A stretch of DNA of 64,000 nucleotides from Strongylocentrotus purpuratus (taxonomy: Eukaryota > Echinodermata > Echinoidea > Camarodonta > Strongylocentrotidae), in the NCBI RefSeq assembly GCF_000002235.5, contig NW_022145605.1:32611774-32675773 (forward strand), given 5' to 3'. Made by a program: the position numbers and the translations under genes. Each line of letters begins with the position of its first letter. Position 1 is the first letter of the stretch. The notes beneath the pieces were generated by a model that did not search any database, was not told where the DNA came from, and saw only the letters and a program-made list of their open reading frames with translations. Positions 33,492 to 45,033 of this stretch are shown piece after piece.

Positions 33492-36290
33492 TTGGTACTG
33501 TATAACATGATGGGAAACGAGAGAACACATGAATTACATGTAAGCCATGAAAGGGCGATACAGATATTGTGAAGAACAGTATGGAAAAGGCACTGATCAA
33601 CTAATGTTTTAAATATACCCTGTCGTGGGAAAGGACATTTGTCCATTATGACATTAATAGTTTGACATGATGTGCAATGTGGTGTATGAACGCTTTTATA
33701 AATGGATGAGGGGTACTTCAAGGAATTGTGAATCATTCCCTGAAACTTACAAATAAGGCAAATTTGAATATATATTTTCTAAACCAATTCAGATGCATTT
33801 TTAAAAAAAATTAGTTTGTATAGAGGAACACTTTTAATTTTCATTTATTTATTTAATTGTCATAGTGAAAAATATATCAAGAAATGATATCATACATATA
33901 TAATTAAACAATAATAATAAATAGTGACAAAGTAAAGTCAAAGTCCTTTCTCCCTTCCGACTATTTCGTTTTAATTGCAATAATTTGTCTCTTTCTTGGG
34001 CAGTTCTCGTTACGTATGATGGAGTATTGCTCACCTTTAATGGTCAAATTTGAACATGAAGCAGGATATATTCCATTTTTGTTAGATAGCGAGTTTAATC
34101 ACTTTCACATATTTACCAAAACAAACCTAAATAATCAACTTCAAATTTAGAAGGAATACAATCTCAAGTACATTCACATTTATTTACAAAACAATTGCTT
34201 GTGAAGGTGAAGAATGTGGTTCCTGTGAACGTTCCATTAGGAAATATGCATTCATTTTGTTTTAGTAAGTTCCATACTTTGTTCCGATACTTTAGTGCGA
34301 ACCTATTGTTGGTCGTATTGTTTTATGCCATGAAATATATTTGTAATGTTTTTTTCTTGTAATGAAACCTTAGTTTGTTATTTTACCAGTGTTCTTGCCA
34401 AAGGCCTTTATATTTATTATTTTGAGATGAGATTGTGTCTAAAATTTGTCTATGAGAAGCAAATCATTTTTAGGAATTGTATAACCATGTATTTTATTTT
34501 TAAATGAGCTACACTAATCAAGCAAAAGAATTTAGGAAACAGTTAGCAAACTGAAATAATCATTACTAACACCATGAGCGGATGCACAGAGGCTGTATTC
34601 TTATGACTGCATTGTCACTGACTGAAAAGTTCTGCTTTTACAGTTTTTGATACAATTTCATTTCTTTGGAGGCTGAATATTTAAACGATATACACATTAG
34701 AATGATTGTCACTCTTGAACTTTTGACAATCTTTTTTTTTAATTGGGCCCAAAGTTTATGGCAAGTAGACACATATGTATGCTGTTTGGTGAGCAACAAT
34801 GGAATGGAATTTGATGACTACTCTATTTTGATGAAACTCATGTTTTAAAGGTTATTTGTACCACACAATGAATAGTTGGTTTTTTTTTTCAATATTGAAA
34901 ATAAATCTTTCCCCTTCTTAGATTGTTATACGTTTTCAGAAGATTCATCTACATTTTACTTCCGTTACCATGTCAAAATAATGGATTTTTTAAAAGTTAA
35001 ATTGAATATCTTTAGGTATTAAAGGATGGTCAATGTAATATTAAAGTTGAAATTCCATACAAGATTTGTGCCATTTTGGGAAAAAGCCTCTATTTTGTCT
35101 ATGAAAAACAAGACATCTATTCCCAAATACTTTGTATTCTTATAATCATGATTCCTGAAATGCATACTAGTTCCATGCTGTAAGAATTGGCTCTTTGTAC
35201 TAACTTGGATAAGATGTTATTTTTATCATATATGATATTTGTATACCTGAATGACTATGTACATGTGTTATATCAAAATTGCTTTTAACATTGTTATTTA
35301 TACTAGTCTAAAGTAAAAAACTAAAACAAATAAAGATACACAATATGCACACTACAATATTCATTTATCTTGTTTTTATTTGTTATCCATTTGCTCTGTT
35401 TTACATTGAAAATAATAAAGAATACAAGTAGAGTTTTACTTGTAAGGAATTGCGGCTAATGATGCACTTGTTTGGCCAGGAGGGTTATCTCATCAAAGAT
35501 CTAAGATTTTAGGACCGGTATATATGGTGACTGTTTCAAGCTAGTAACTACCAGTATTTTGATATCAAATTGGGTTCACAATTCTGTAATACAATTCAAT
35601 AATTCTTGGTTATGTATGGCATATATCTTGGACTTGCCCATTAAAGAGTTGGAATTGAACTGAAGACAGAGACAGAAACAATACCATCAACCGTCGCTTG
35701 GTCAATGTTTAACCCTTTCATGATGTCAGCAAGTCCTGCCCGAGAAATTGCATACGAACATGAATAACGTGAAAGGTACTAGTAATTGTAGAGTTTAATC
35801 TTATTTAATATTTATTATCCCCATCTTATGGGGGTAAAAAGTCCATACTCAATTCTCAAGTCCATTTATGTCAAGAGACCTGTTTACTAATATATTTCAG
35901 TTTATGCATGTTTCTGCTCCTAACACCTGGATACCAACAATTCACCTTGTATGCGTAATAGCATTGCTATGGATGGAATTCACTTTGTGGATCCATCTAA
36001 TTGTTGCTAGGTTGGACAAGCCTCTAACAAACTTGTTAGTTGTCAAGAGAACCATTTGTTGAAAAAGAATGCATAAAAACGGTAGACAAGTCTATTGCTC
36101 AAGACCTTAATAGTAGGTTCTGGAAGGTGCTAAACAAGATTTGACAATTTAAATTTAATTTTAAAAAGAAATTAGAATCAACACCTATTTCCTATTCTGT
36201 TAATTACAATAAATACACGAGGTTACCAATGAACACAAAAAGTTTCAGGATACAACTGAAGGAGGCATGGCCCCTGAAAAGCAGAACAGG
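33492..36290. other. AT-rich intergenic region between LZTR1 and DENR
   Basis: The two genes converge here. No coding exon was seen on either strand. The sequence is AT-rich and holds the 3' flanks of both genes. TTTATT at 35811-35816 (AATAAA on the minus strand) is one possible DENR poly(A) signal. Confidence 0.5.
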
Positions 36291-36421
36291 GCCCCATTTC
36301 ACAAAACTTTTCATCAGCCACAAATGACAGTTTTTGTTATAAGCTAGTGAAGTCCTTGCTTCTGATTGGTTATCAGCAGATTTGTCATTGAAAAAAGGCT
36401 TTGTGAAATGGGTCTCAGGTT
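36291..36421. mobile_element. 130-bp MITE (solo copy)
   Basis: Ends are ggccccatttcacaaaactttt and ggctttgtgaaatgggtct. The core is gacagtttttgttataagc followed by gcttctgattggttatcagc. The same element at 40082-40798 is split by another insertion. CAG may be a 3-bp target duplication. Confidence 0.75.
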
Positions 36422-36584
36422 GCTTAATTTTCCATTTTGTCTATGGCTTTATGTCGGTACTTTAAAAGCACATGCATGTAGTTTTACTGCTTAACAGCAG
36501 ATTGATTTCTGGACTGAGCATTCTCTTAATCCAGTAGAAGAAAAAAATATGTATTGTTTGTGACGTCAATGCCTTTGCAGGTTG

Positions 36585-36589
<5 letters not shown>

Positions 36590-36629
<40 letters not shown>

Positions 36630-36640
36630 TCTCTCCCAGC
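36590..36640. repeat. (CT)n microsatellite beside the DENR last exon
   Basis: The dinucleotide run lies about 50 bases downstream of the DENR stop codon on the gene's strand, where it would read (GA)n in the 3' UTR. Confidence 0.9.
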
Positions 36641-36685
36641 CAAAGCTGTTCCCTCCTCCGCATCAGTCCTCCAGTGATGGTGACA

Positions 36686-38552
36686 TCATCTCTTTTGTTT
36701 CCCAATGTCTTCAATATCGTCTTCCTCAATCTAAGATGGACATGAAGAGAGAAGAAACAAGAGAGGAATTAAAGATAAAGTGAAATATTGGTCATGAAAT
36801 TCAATTCAATTTATTGAAGTTTCCAACAAAACATTACAAATCAATTATAAACATTTACAACAACTTAGGAATACATATTGGAAACAGAGGGGTCCACTAA
36901 AAAGCAATGCATACAAGTGTGGACACCTGTACATTGTGAAAGAAACTGTTTTGAAGCAGTCGGGATACATTGATTATGTAGTACCGAAGACTTGATGTAA
37001 CTGCATGCACACAAAAATGAGTATATGGGGCTACACTTTTCCTTTCCCTCTTTTTCACTGTACTCCATTTTAATTATCTCTCAATTGGAAAGTTCAATCT
37101 CTGCCATTTCTTTCAACCTACATGTACCAACCAACCATACAATCTTAAAGGCTGTATGTACTATTTTGGCTAGGAAGGATTACCACCCAGGAAGGTCACT
37201 GACAGGTGGCTATCTCATCAACTCAGCTCTCAATTAACATAAGAAAAAGGATTATGGGGGACCAATGGTCACCGATTAGGCATTGTTTTCTATATAGAGG
37301 GAGCAAGTAGCTACAAGTAGTACAGTGGGCCTTTAATATCTATATTTTGTTGTTCTTTCTTCATTCATTACCTCAGGATATTTTTCGACAAGTAAGACCA
37401 TGACATCCTCCACAAAATCGCCCTGTATAACAATTTCATCTCCAGACACCGACGACCCGCAAGAAAAATGCCTTCCAAAGAGTTTAGCTGCTTCTTTTAA
37501 TGAGACACCTGTGACAAAACAATATAAGAAATAGAGGTACGATTCAAACTGCAAAAAAGAGAAATGACATCATTTTTGTTGATTTACTTTCAGAATTATG
37601 GTAAATATATTGAATAAAGAAGTTGACAAATAGAAAGAAATTTTTAAAAAATCAAGTATTCATTGTCCATTTGTTTTTCATTACAAAAATTTACAGAGAT
37701 CATCTCACAATAAAAAGATTTAATCATTAATCATGGACAGTTACAATAATGGTAAACTAAATTCTTAACAGCTTAAGTTGGATAAGGTAACTGAAAAACA
37801 TTTTGTACGAAGAGGACTCCATAAATCTGTGAACAAATTCTACCCACTTATTCAGGGTTTAAAGCTGAAATTGAGTACTAGCCAAAAGTTTCATTTTGAA
37901 AGTGATTTTCTAGAAGCAAGAGGGAAAGATTTAATTATGTAGTGCATGAGCATTGGGACTGGTGTCTACTGAGACGTTTTGGAATCATCAAAATAAGAAA
38001 TTGACTTGAATCATTCTGACAGTCACATAAACAGCACACAGTAATGGGTATATGGGACCACACACAAATGTGGATCAGATATTTGGTTCACACTATTCAG
38101 CTATATCTTGTCCTATTTCAAATATGGACGCATATGAAGAGCATTTCCTTTTCAAGGGACATTTTCCTGTGATTTTCTTCCAAACTGACTAGACAACCAC
38201 GAGAAAGCACACAAATTATTTTTCACCTTTACCTAAACTCAACCTTCTCTTTAAATCTGCACTACGATTAGTATGCTTTTTATTACATTACTTGTACATA
38301 CCATGTGTTTCAAGACCCTTGACTACTGTGACAAATTTCTTCTTGTTTCTTGTTACTCGGCCCACAGAGATTTTAGACTTTTCCACCTGCTTCTTTGCTT
38401 TGATTACACCTCGTCCACCTGGAATGAGAGAGAGAGAAAACTAAAATCAATCATTCTGTAGTGGCTATATCTGCTCAACCAATAACTGCTCAATCCAAAG
38501 AAATGTCACATAAAACATGAGAGATGTATGGTATTATTATATTCCTCCCCTC

Positions 38553-38585
<33 letters not shown>

Positions 38586-39971
38586 TCCCTCCTCCCTCCC
38601 TCCCTCCCTCCCTCCCTCCCTCCCTCCCTCCCTCCCTCCCTCCCTCCCCCTTCCTCCTCCTTCTCCTCCTCCTCCTCCTCCTCCTTTTCTTAATTTCTCC
38701 CTTTAGAGATAAAGAGAGAGGGTGGAATAGGGGGTCTTCAAAGAAGATAAACGGTATCTTCAACTTTTTTTATATATGTGTTCATATCATTGCTTACTAA
38801 AGATATGAGAATCAAACTTAGTTTATGTGACGCTGTTACTATCTGTATCAATGTTCACTGGTATAAAACTCAACCAAATAAAACCAAGCATACAAACTAA
38901 TTGATAAGCAGTGGTCTCGTAACTGGGAGATATCTGATTCAAAACCAAGTTGATGCGCTAGTATCTTGTAGTAAGGCATCAATCCTCATTACCAGGTCCC
39001 TCAGAGAGAACTTAAAGCTGTTAGTCCCCTACTTGCTTACTTCCATGAACAAGCATATTATATATTCTTTCTTAGCAGTCAATAAAAACAAACACCAGCA
39101 AACTATCCAAACAAAATTCATTAGTACTAAACCCTCATACTGAAAAGTCCTACAGGCTTACCCCAATACCTCACAGCTTGTCCATAGAGCAGAAATATTC
39201 ACCTCGTTTTTGTCGTTTCTTGGGATCGTCTCCTTCCCCATCCACACCGTCTCCAATCTTCATCGCTCGCTCGAAGAAGTCTGGGAAATGCTCCTCCCAC
39301 CATCTCTTGCATTTGTCGTAGTCTGCCAGGTACTCACAGTACTCAAAGGGCATGGAACAGACTGAAAAACATGAGCAAATCGTTATTCATTGTATTATTC
39401 TGCAACAGGACCACTACCCCTGTACTCTCACATACAACCATTGCCACCCCCCCCCCCACACACACACACAAACACACACACACACACACACACACACCAA
39501 AAACAAAATAAAAAATATAAGACAAAAAATCCTCGATTGGACAATGATCCCCTGATAAGTATTCCTTTAAAAAGATTACCCAATTTCCCTCGGACCACTA
39601 CACTGGGGTCAAATTGAAAGATCCATGGGTGAAACAAAGCTAGTTTCAAGTCTCAAGTTTATTTATTTCATTTTATCGAAGATAACATAATTGAACATGA
39701 TGAACATGGTGACAATTATAACTAAACATACAATATAGAAAACATAATGTACATGGTGAATAGTTATAACAGAGGATACAATCCTATAAGTAAATAAATC
39801 AATAAAGTGGGGGATCTACTAAAAAGCAAAGCTTGTATTCATACCTCCGCAATAGTTTACTTTCAGGGGATAGTTGGCTCTGTCCTGCTTGTCCTTCTTT
39901 TTACTCTTCTTGGGAACCTCTACTTCAGCTTCAGGTTCCTCAACTGGTATATCTTCAACTGGTTCTGCCAT
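36686..39971 (-). CDS. DENR: DENR, density-regulated re-initiation and release factor
   Basis: Exons on the minus strand: 39971-39845, 39361-39203, 38418-38302, 37508-37372, 36730-36686. Together 585 nt, 194 codons plus TGA, with GT-AG introns; the human protein is 198 aa. DENR pairs with MCTS1 on the 40S subunit to recycle post-termination complexes and promote re-initiation after upstream ORFs, acting in the cytosol. The start ATG at 39971 gives an acidic/Lys N-terminus (MAEPVEDIPVEEPEAEVEVP). Four cysteines follow with spacing CX2CX6CX8C (YCGVCSMPFEYCEY...KC), matching the zinc-binding segment. Then comes the basic linker KKRQKRGGRGVIKAKK, and the SUI1 domain with FGRHFSCGSSVSGDEIVIQG and VEKYPE. 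The end IEEDDIEDIGKQKR parallels the vertebrate C-terminus. The gene is convergent with LZTR1 and divergent from ACADS. Confidence 0.96.
36793..37045 (-). mobile_element. Non-LTR retrotransposon or SINE 3' tail
   Basis: On the minus strand it ends in AATAAATTGAATTGAATT, a short tandem tail. The body, with ctgtttccaatatgtattcc and gcattgctttttagtggacc, matches the plus-strand copy at 55085-55236. It lies in the last DENR intron. Confidence 0.7.
37150..37325. repeat. Dispersed repeat, copy 2 (inverted)
   Basis: Reverse-complement match of 19675-19865, including aggtcactgacaggtggcta and ggattatgggggaccaatgg. In the last DENR intron. Confidence 0.6.
38545..38695. repeat. (CTC)n / (CCCT)n tract in a DENR intron
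   Basis: The + strand has (CTC)n, C-runs, about 15 copies of CCCT and (CTC)n again. The DENR pre-mRNA would therefore contain (GGGA)n, a strong G-quadruplex candidate, between exons 2 and 3. Confidence 0.92.
39450..39498. repeat. (CA)n microsatellite in DENR intron 1
   Basis: C-run followed by (ACAC)n with one aaac interruption. Confidence 0.92.
39640..39833 (-). mobile_element. Non-LTR or SINE 3' tail in DENR intron 1
   Basis: On the minus strand it ends aaataaacttgagacttgaaac, a short-repeat tail. The other end, gatctactaaaaagcaaagc, resembles gtccactaaaaagcaatgc of the 36793 copy. It stops about 12 bases before DENR exon 1. Confidence 0.6.
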
Positions 39972-40081
39972 TTTTTAGGATTGCACTGGAATCTGAGGTA
40001 GAGAAAAATAAGAAATTAAAATTTGTTTCACCACGTGTAATGTCCTTCTGCATAGACCCTTGATTAATTCCAAAATAATCC

Positions 40082-40798
40082 TGGGGCCCTTTTCACAAAA
40101 CTTTTCATCAGTGACAAATGACAGTCTTACAGCGTGTTTCCACGGAAAACATCGACACAGTATTATCCGTGTCATACCGTGTCAGTTTTCCTGTGGAAAC
40201 ACAAGCATGTCGGGTCGAGTCGACCGAGATGCGGATTATCAGATCCACCTCTGGGAGGTGGATCTTGACGTGTCGATCCCAACGAACTCCCTGTAAAATC
40301 TCTGTGGAAACACACAGCGACAAACCGTGTCTGGCGGAGCATCAGAGCACGCGAAGCCCCAATCACCACTGCAGCGTGATTGGTTGAAAAATACTCTGAA
40401 ATACGCATATACAATAATATGTTTATATACGCGCTGTACGTAACAATGAAAATGTACATCACAATAGAATAGCGTGGAATCCTGTGTAGATCTGAATCCA
40501 CGATCAAGGTCAAAGGTTGAATCTTGACTTCCGATTGACACGGCATTTGCATGACTTGGAACATGGAATCGGGGCGAATCGGAATGCTGCGCTCTGTGGA
40601 AACAGATTGGTTTAATACCGTGTCGCCGCGACACAGTATTTCTATCCGGAAAAGATAATCCGTGTTCCACTTTTTTCTTTGGAAACACGCCGTTTGTTAT
40701 AAGCTACTGAAATACTTGCTTCTGATTGGTTATCAGCAGATTTGTCAATGATTATTGTCATTTGTAATTGAAAAAAGTCTTTGTGAAATGCCCCCCAG
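40082..40798. mobile_element. 130-bp MITE split by a second MITE
   Basis: Outer halves 40082-40130 (ggcccttttcacaaaactttt, gacagtctta) and 40690-40798 (gtttgttataagctactg to gtgaaatgcccc) together match the solo copy at 36291. Between them, about 40131-40690, lies a second element with ends GCGTGTTTCCACGGAAAA and, inverted, GCGTGTTTCCAAAGAAAA. Its interior repeats tgtggaaacacaa and gtgtcg/cgacac motifs. The nesting fixes the order of insertion. Confidence 0.8.
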
Positions 40799-41016
40799 GA
40801 CTCCAGGTGGATACATCCATCAGATAATGTATGCAATATTTTATTCTCTGATTGTGATTCCATGTAAATATCTAATTTCCGTGAATTCTTTAGGTAATAT
40901 TAGATACATAATACATTCAGACTTTCAGAGAACAATTACTGAATTTACGAGTGCATACATTTACTTCTGACTATTTCTACCTCTGGCTCTGGGCTCTGGC
41001 ATTTTTACTTCTGGTA

Positions 41017-41664
41017 TGGTGGTGTGACCAAAGTTCGCGCGTGACCTAAGTTCGCTATCTCAAAAAATCAGTAATATTACGGAAATCTGATATCACCAAT
41101 GGAAAGAGGAACAAAAAATTTCCCAGAAATGAAATTTTCTTTGGAACTGGGTACGAAATTGTAAAAATATTGACAAAAGATCGGCAAATTTTGCAATATT
41201 TTGCGTCCGTTCCGAAAAATGATCAACTTACCGATAAGGGTCTGAAAATCTTCAATTTGAGAGCAGATTTCCTCAAAATTGTAAGTAAACAGCGGTACTA
41301 ACTGATTGTATGATATCTTGCCTTGCAAATTATGATATTACCTTATTTTTGATGGATCACACTTTTTGATAAATCAACTGTAAACCCCCGTGCGTGAAGT
41401 TAGGTCTCGTTGTTTTTATGACTTTTTTAGATGCAGCGCGCACGAACAATCGGACATCGAATTTTTAGATTGCGATATCTCTGAAATCCTTCGACGATAA
41501 AATTTTCTAGTTAAACTTTAATCTGTAATTAAAAACTTCGCCGTCCCTTTGGTTATAATTGAAATCAATAAATTTGTGTAGAATATGGGAAATTGTAGTT
41601 CGAATATCACATTTTGTAATATGTTCTAAAATGTCCGCGAACTTTGGTCACCCCTTCATACTTT
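41017..41664. mobile_element. DNA transposon remnant with long inverted ends
   Basis: The left end is tggtggtgtgaccaaagttcgcg and the inverted right end is tgaaggggtgaccaaagttcgcg, both next to TA. The interior is AT-rich, with no transposase. Confidence 0.75.
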
Positions 41665-42474
41665 ACCTCCCACACTTTGTGTTTGAACAAATGGGGGAAG
41701 TTCAACCTTGTCTGCCACTAGACTACATCACAGAGACATTATCGATTCAGACAATTTGAAGATCCCAGGCATAGCTTCTAGTGATTACAACTTTCTAATG
41801 TTTCGTCCGATTTCATTTAAACTTTCACCAGTCTTTGTTGATATTTCTAATTCTAGTTTCCTACTAGTACCAGGCCAAGCCAGGTTGGATTTCCCTTTAT
41901 TAAAAACACCAATCATGACAAATGAAGTTTTCCTTACTCACTACTCAGCAACAAGAGGGCAGCACATAGCAAGGAAAATAACAACAGACATTCATTTTTT
42001 AAATAGCAAATTTCCTGTTTTTAAGGCTTCTAGGCTAGTTACCAAAGCCAAAGGATGGGTGACTAGAGCTTTCCCAGCTGTTAATTTAATGATCTAGCCC
42101 TACGACTCTACGAGAATGACGACAACTCTCTTGTTCGACTGGACCGATTTTTTTTTTTTCACATTCACATTCACAATCACTTCACATCCACCGACCACAC
42201 TGCAAATTAGTAAAGTTGGAAAATAAAATAACAATTTATTTACTTTCTTCAAATCAAGCTTATTTCCGCCGTGGGTGTCTAGTCGCCTTATCCGCTTCGT
42301 CAATTAAACATAGATCTCTAGCTCTCACAAGTCACAAAACTCAAGACATTCAATGCAATTCACGTGCAAATGCAAAACAAATGGGATCTCTGTACAATAT
42401 ATATATGCTAACCTTGAGAAAGCAAATCAAAATTGAAAAAAGGCCTTTACGTCTTTGAAGAAATAAAATGCTTT
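41665..42474. other. Intergenic, no gene recognised
   Basis: Between DENR and ACADS. A 129-codon frame at 41708-42097 has no recognisable domain or splice support and I do not call it. Confidence 0.4.
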
Positions 42475-42482
42475 GCGTCAAC

Positions 42483-43690
42483 CATGGGCGTCAATCCTGG
42501 GGGACGGGGGAACACGTCCCCCCACGAATTTTCAGGTGGTGAAATGCCCCCCCCCCCCACGATCTGGGGTTACAATCTGTTTACATCGGGTTACACCGAT
42601 TCGTCTTCTTTCTCTAATAATTTAATGAAACATCAAAGCTTCAGCGGTTCGCGCATTAGGGGGGGGGGATTGAATTTAGACAAGGATTAAGAGTCGAGAA
42701 CGGTACAATGATTCGTCTTCTTTCTCTAATAATTTAATGAAACGTCAAAGCTTCCGCGCTTCGCGCATGAGGGGGGGGGAATGAATTTAGACAAGGATTA
42801 AGAGTCGAGAACGGTACAACAAATCGTCTTCTTTCTCTAATGATTTAATGAAACGACAAAGCTTCCGCGCTTCGCGGAGTAGGGAGGGGGAAAACTGAGT
42901 TTCTCTGAATTAAGATAATATCCACGCCGTCAAACCCCCTTTTTCTCAGAATAATGTTATAAACGATGTCCGAGAGGGATATATAGATAAAGAGGGAGAA
43001 AGAGAGATAGAGAGAGAGAGAGATAGAGGGAGAAATAGAGAGTTTATAGAGAAAGACAGGGAGAGATAGAGGGAGAGATAAAGTGAGAGATAGAGATAGG
43101 GGAGATAAAGAGAGGGTGAGAGATAGAGAAAGAGATAAAGATTTAGAGAGACGGAGAGATAGATGGATAGAATACAGAGAAAGAGAGATATAGAGGGGAG
43201 ACGTCCACTCCGTTCGAGTTCACCACACTTGTAACCTGTTTGGCATCATTTTTTTCCTCCAGAACGTAGTGATGAGAACGACTGAACGAGTCTGGTGTGA
43301 TGGGGGCTTCATGAAACCAAAGATGAGTGCGCCATTGCGGTCCTTGTTTCAATATGCCCCTCACTTTTCCCCCTATAGATCTAAGGGTTTCTAAATTATT
43401 GAGATATGGCAATTCTGTTAAAGTAAGTTATATATTATGGAACATTTTCGCTTTTTACGAGAAAAAAAAATGCAAACATTGAACCTTTCGTTAATTATTT
43501 TGTTTTATTCAGTCTATATATTTTACTGTTTCTGATACTAAATTTATATTGGGAGGGGGTGTTAACCCTTATGCCACACCATACCCTGCAAACACCGCTT
43601 TCTATGTCCTCCAACTCCCCCCACCCCCCTAATCCTTACTGAACTTGTGTCCCCCCCCCCCCCACGGTCTAATTCGGATTGACGCCCATG
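42483..43690. mobile_element. 1.2-kb hAT-like non-autonomous transposon
   Basis: Perfect inverted ends CATGGGCGTCAATCC (left) and GGATTGACGCCCATG (right) are flanked by an exact 8-bp target duplication GCGTCAAC at 42475-42482 and 43691-43698. An 8-bp duplication is the hAT hallmark. The interior has three tandem units of about 111 bp (tcgtcttctttctctaat at 42601, 42713 and 42824, each with a G-run), then a purine-rich (GAGATA)n zone at 42965-43200. No transposase. Confidence 0.88.
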
Positions 43691-43698
43691 GCGTCAAC

Positions 43699-45033
43699 CC
43701 AATCCCAAATTCGTCACTGGAAATTTATTTTGCTTCATAGTGGCACTTGTCGAGTGCCCGTAATGTACGGGCACATTTGTTTTTAATTATCATGACAAAT
43801 TTGAAATGTTCCGTATTTGCGCATCATGTTTGGGAAGTCGCATCACGTATGCAGGCTGCAGCTATATAGGGTGGTCTTGGTTTTAAAATCATTTACATAT
43901 GTATCTTCTTACTTTTGGTAACAAAAAGTTATATTTTTAAAATAATAAAGTGGCGAAATAACCCCACATACATTTGATTTTATAAATATTGTTATGTGCC
44001 TCTATAAACCTGCTCTTTTCCACAAGCAAAATTACCAAACCAAAACAAAAGAAATGATTTCCCTGTGAACAAAATTAAACAAATAAAATCAAGCCCCACC
44101 CCACCCCCACCCCCCGCAAAAGAATAAATGCCCAAAAGATCGAGGCAACATCGCCCCTCTTCATATGTTGAGCCTATGCAATGAGTTTATCAAATCATCA
44201 TGGTACAAAATGCACTTTCTTAAAAGGTAGTCTAGGTATAGCTATATGGTTTTATGTTTTCTGTCCGGCCGCTAATACTGCACTCGTCTACAAAGGATAA
44301 GTGAAATATATAGCTAGAGCCTGCATGATTGGTTTTAAAGAAGCCGGCGGTCTAAAACAAAAACAAAAACAGTCAGTCAAAAAGTGCCCCTTTGGCAGGC
44401 CTAATCACTTCCTTTACTTAAAAAATTCCCAATTCCCATTTACAATGACTATCTGATTAAAAACTTTAATTCTACATGAGAATATGCTTATGCCTATCGA
44501 AAGTTTATAATTTAACCGAACTTCTTCTGCATTACGTCTTTAATAGGTAGGATACGTGCTGGGGCTGGTTTTGATACTTACATGCCCAATTGCCCATCAT
44601 ACCAAGCAGGCACTCACTGCAGTTGCGTTTGTTTATTTTTGTTTGTTTGTACCCAATCAAACATTTCAAAATGACAAGTAAAATATAATAGTATTATTGA
44701 AAATTCCTCAAATATATATTCAAACAATCAATATATCAAAATATATATGAAAATAAATGATTTTCTTTTTTTGCGAATCGATCAGTGTTCAGTCATTATT
44801 ATTTAACAGTGCTCCTCTTCCGTAAAGCCTCTATTCCAGTCAGTTCATTTAAAACAATACAGACGCTTGAATTTTCACTTTGCCATCACAAAATCAATTA
44901 AAAACCAACATTGCCGTGAAAATGTACTACAAGCAGTTTCATCTTTTAATGCTGTAATGTATTTGTCAATAGGTGGCGACAAACCGTTGTTCGATTATTC
45001 CGTGATTACCCAACACCAAACTGTGCGTTGAAG
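43699..45033. other. Intergenic and probable ACADS promoter region
   Basis: AT-rich, with no coding exon recognised. The last 100 bases before the ACADS ATG contain a somewhat GC-richer segment (ggtggcgacaaaccg to ctgtgcgttgaag) that probably includes the 5' UTR. No TATA box at a convincing distance. Confidence 0.4.

Noticed and set aside
38506..38800. Gly/Glu/Arg-rich (minus) and Pro/Ser-rich (plus) open frames
   Set aside because: These are artefacts of the (CTC)n/(CCCT)n tract inside a DENR intron.
41708..42097. 129-codon frame between DENR and ACADS
   Set aside because: No domain, no codon signal and no splice signals. It lies among transposons.
42965..43200. Purine-rich (GAGATA)n zone as an independent microsatellite locus
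   Set aside because: It lies within the hAT-like element bounded by the exact target duplication, so it is treated as part of that element.
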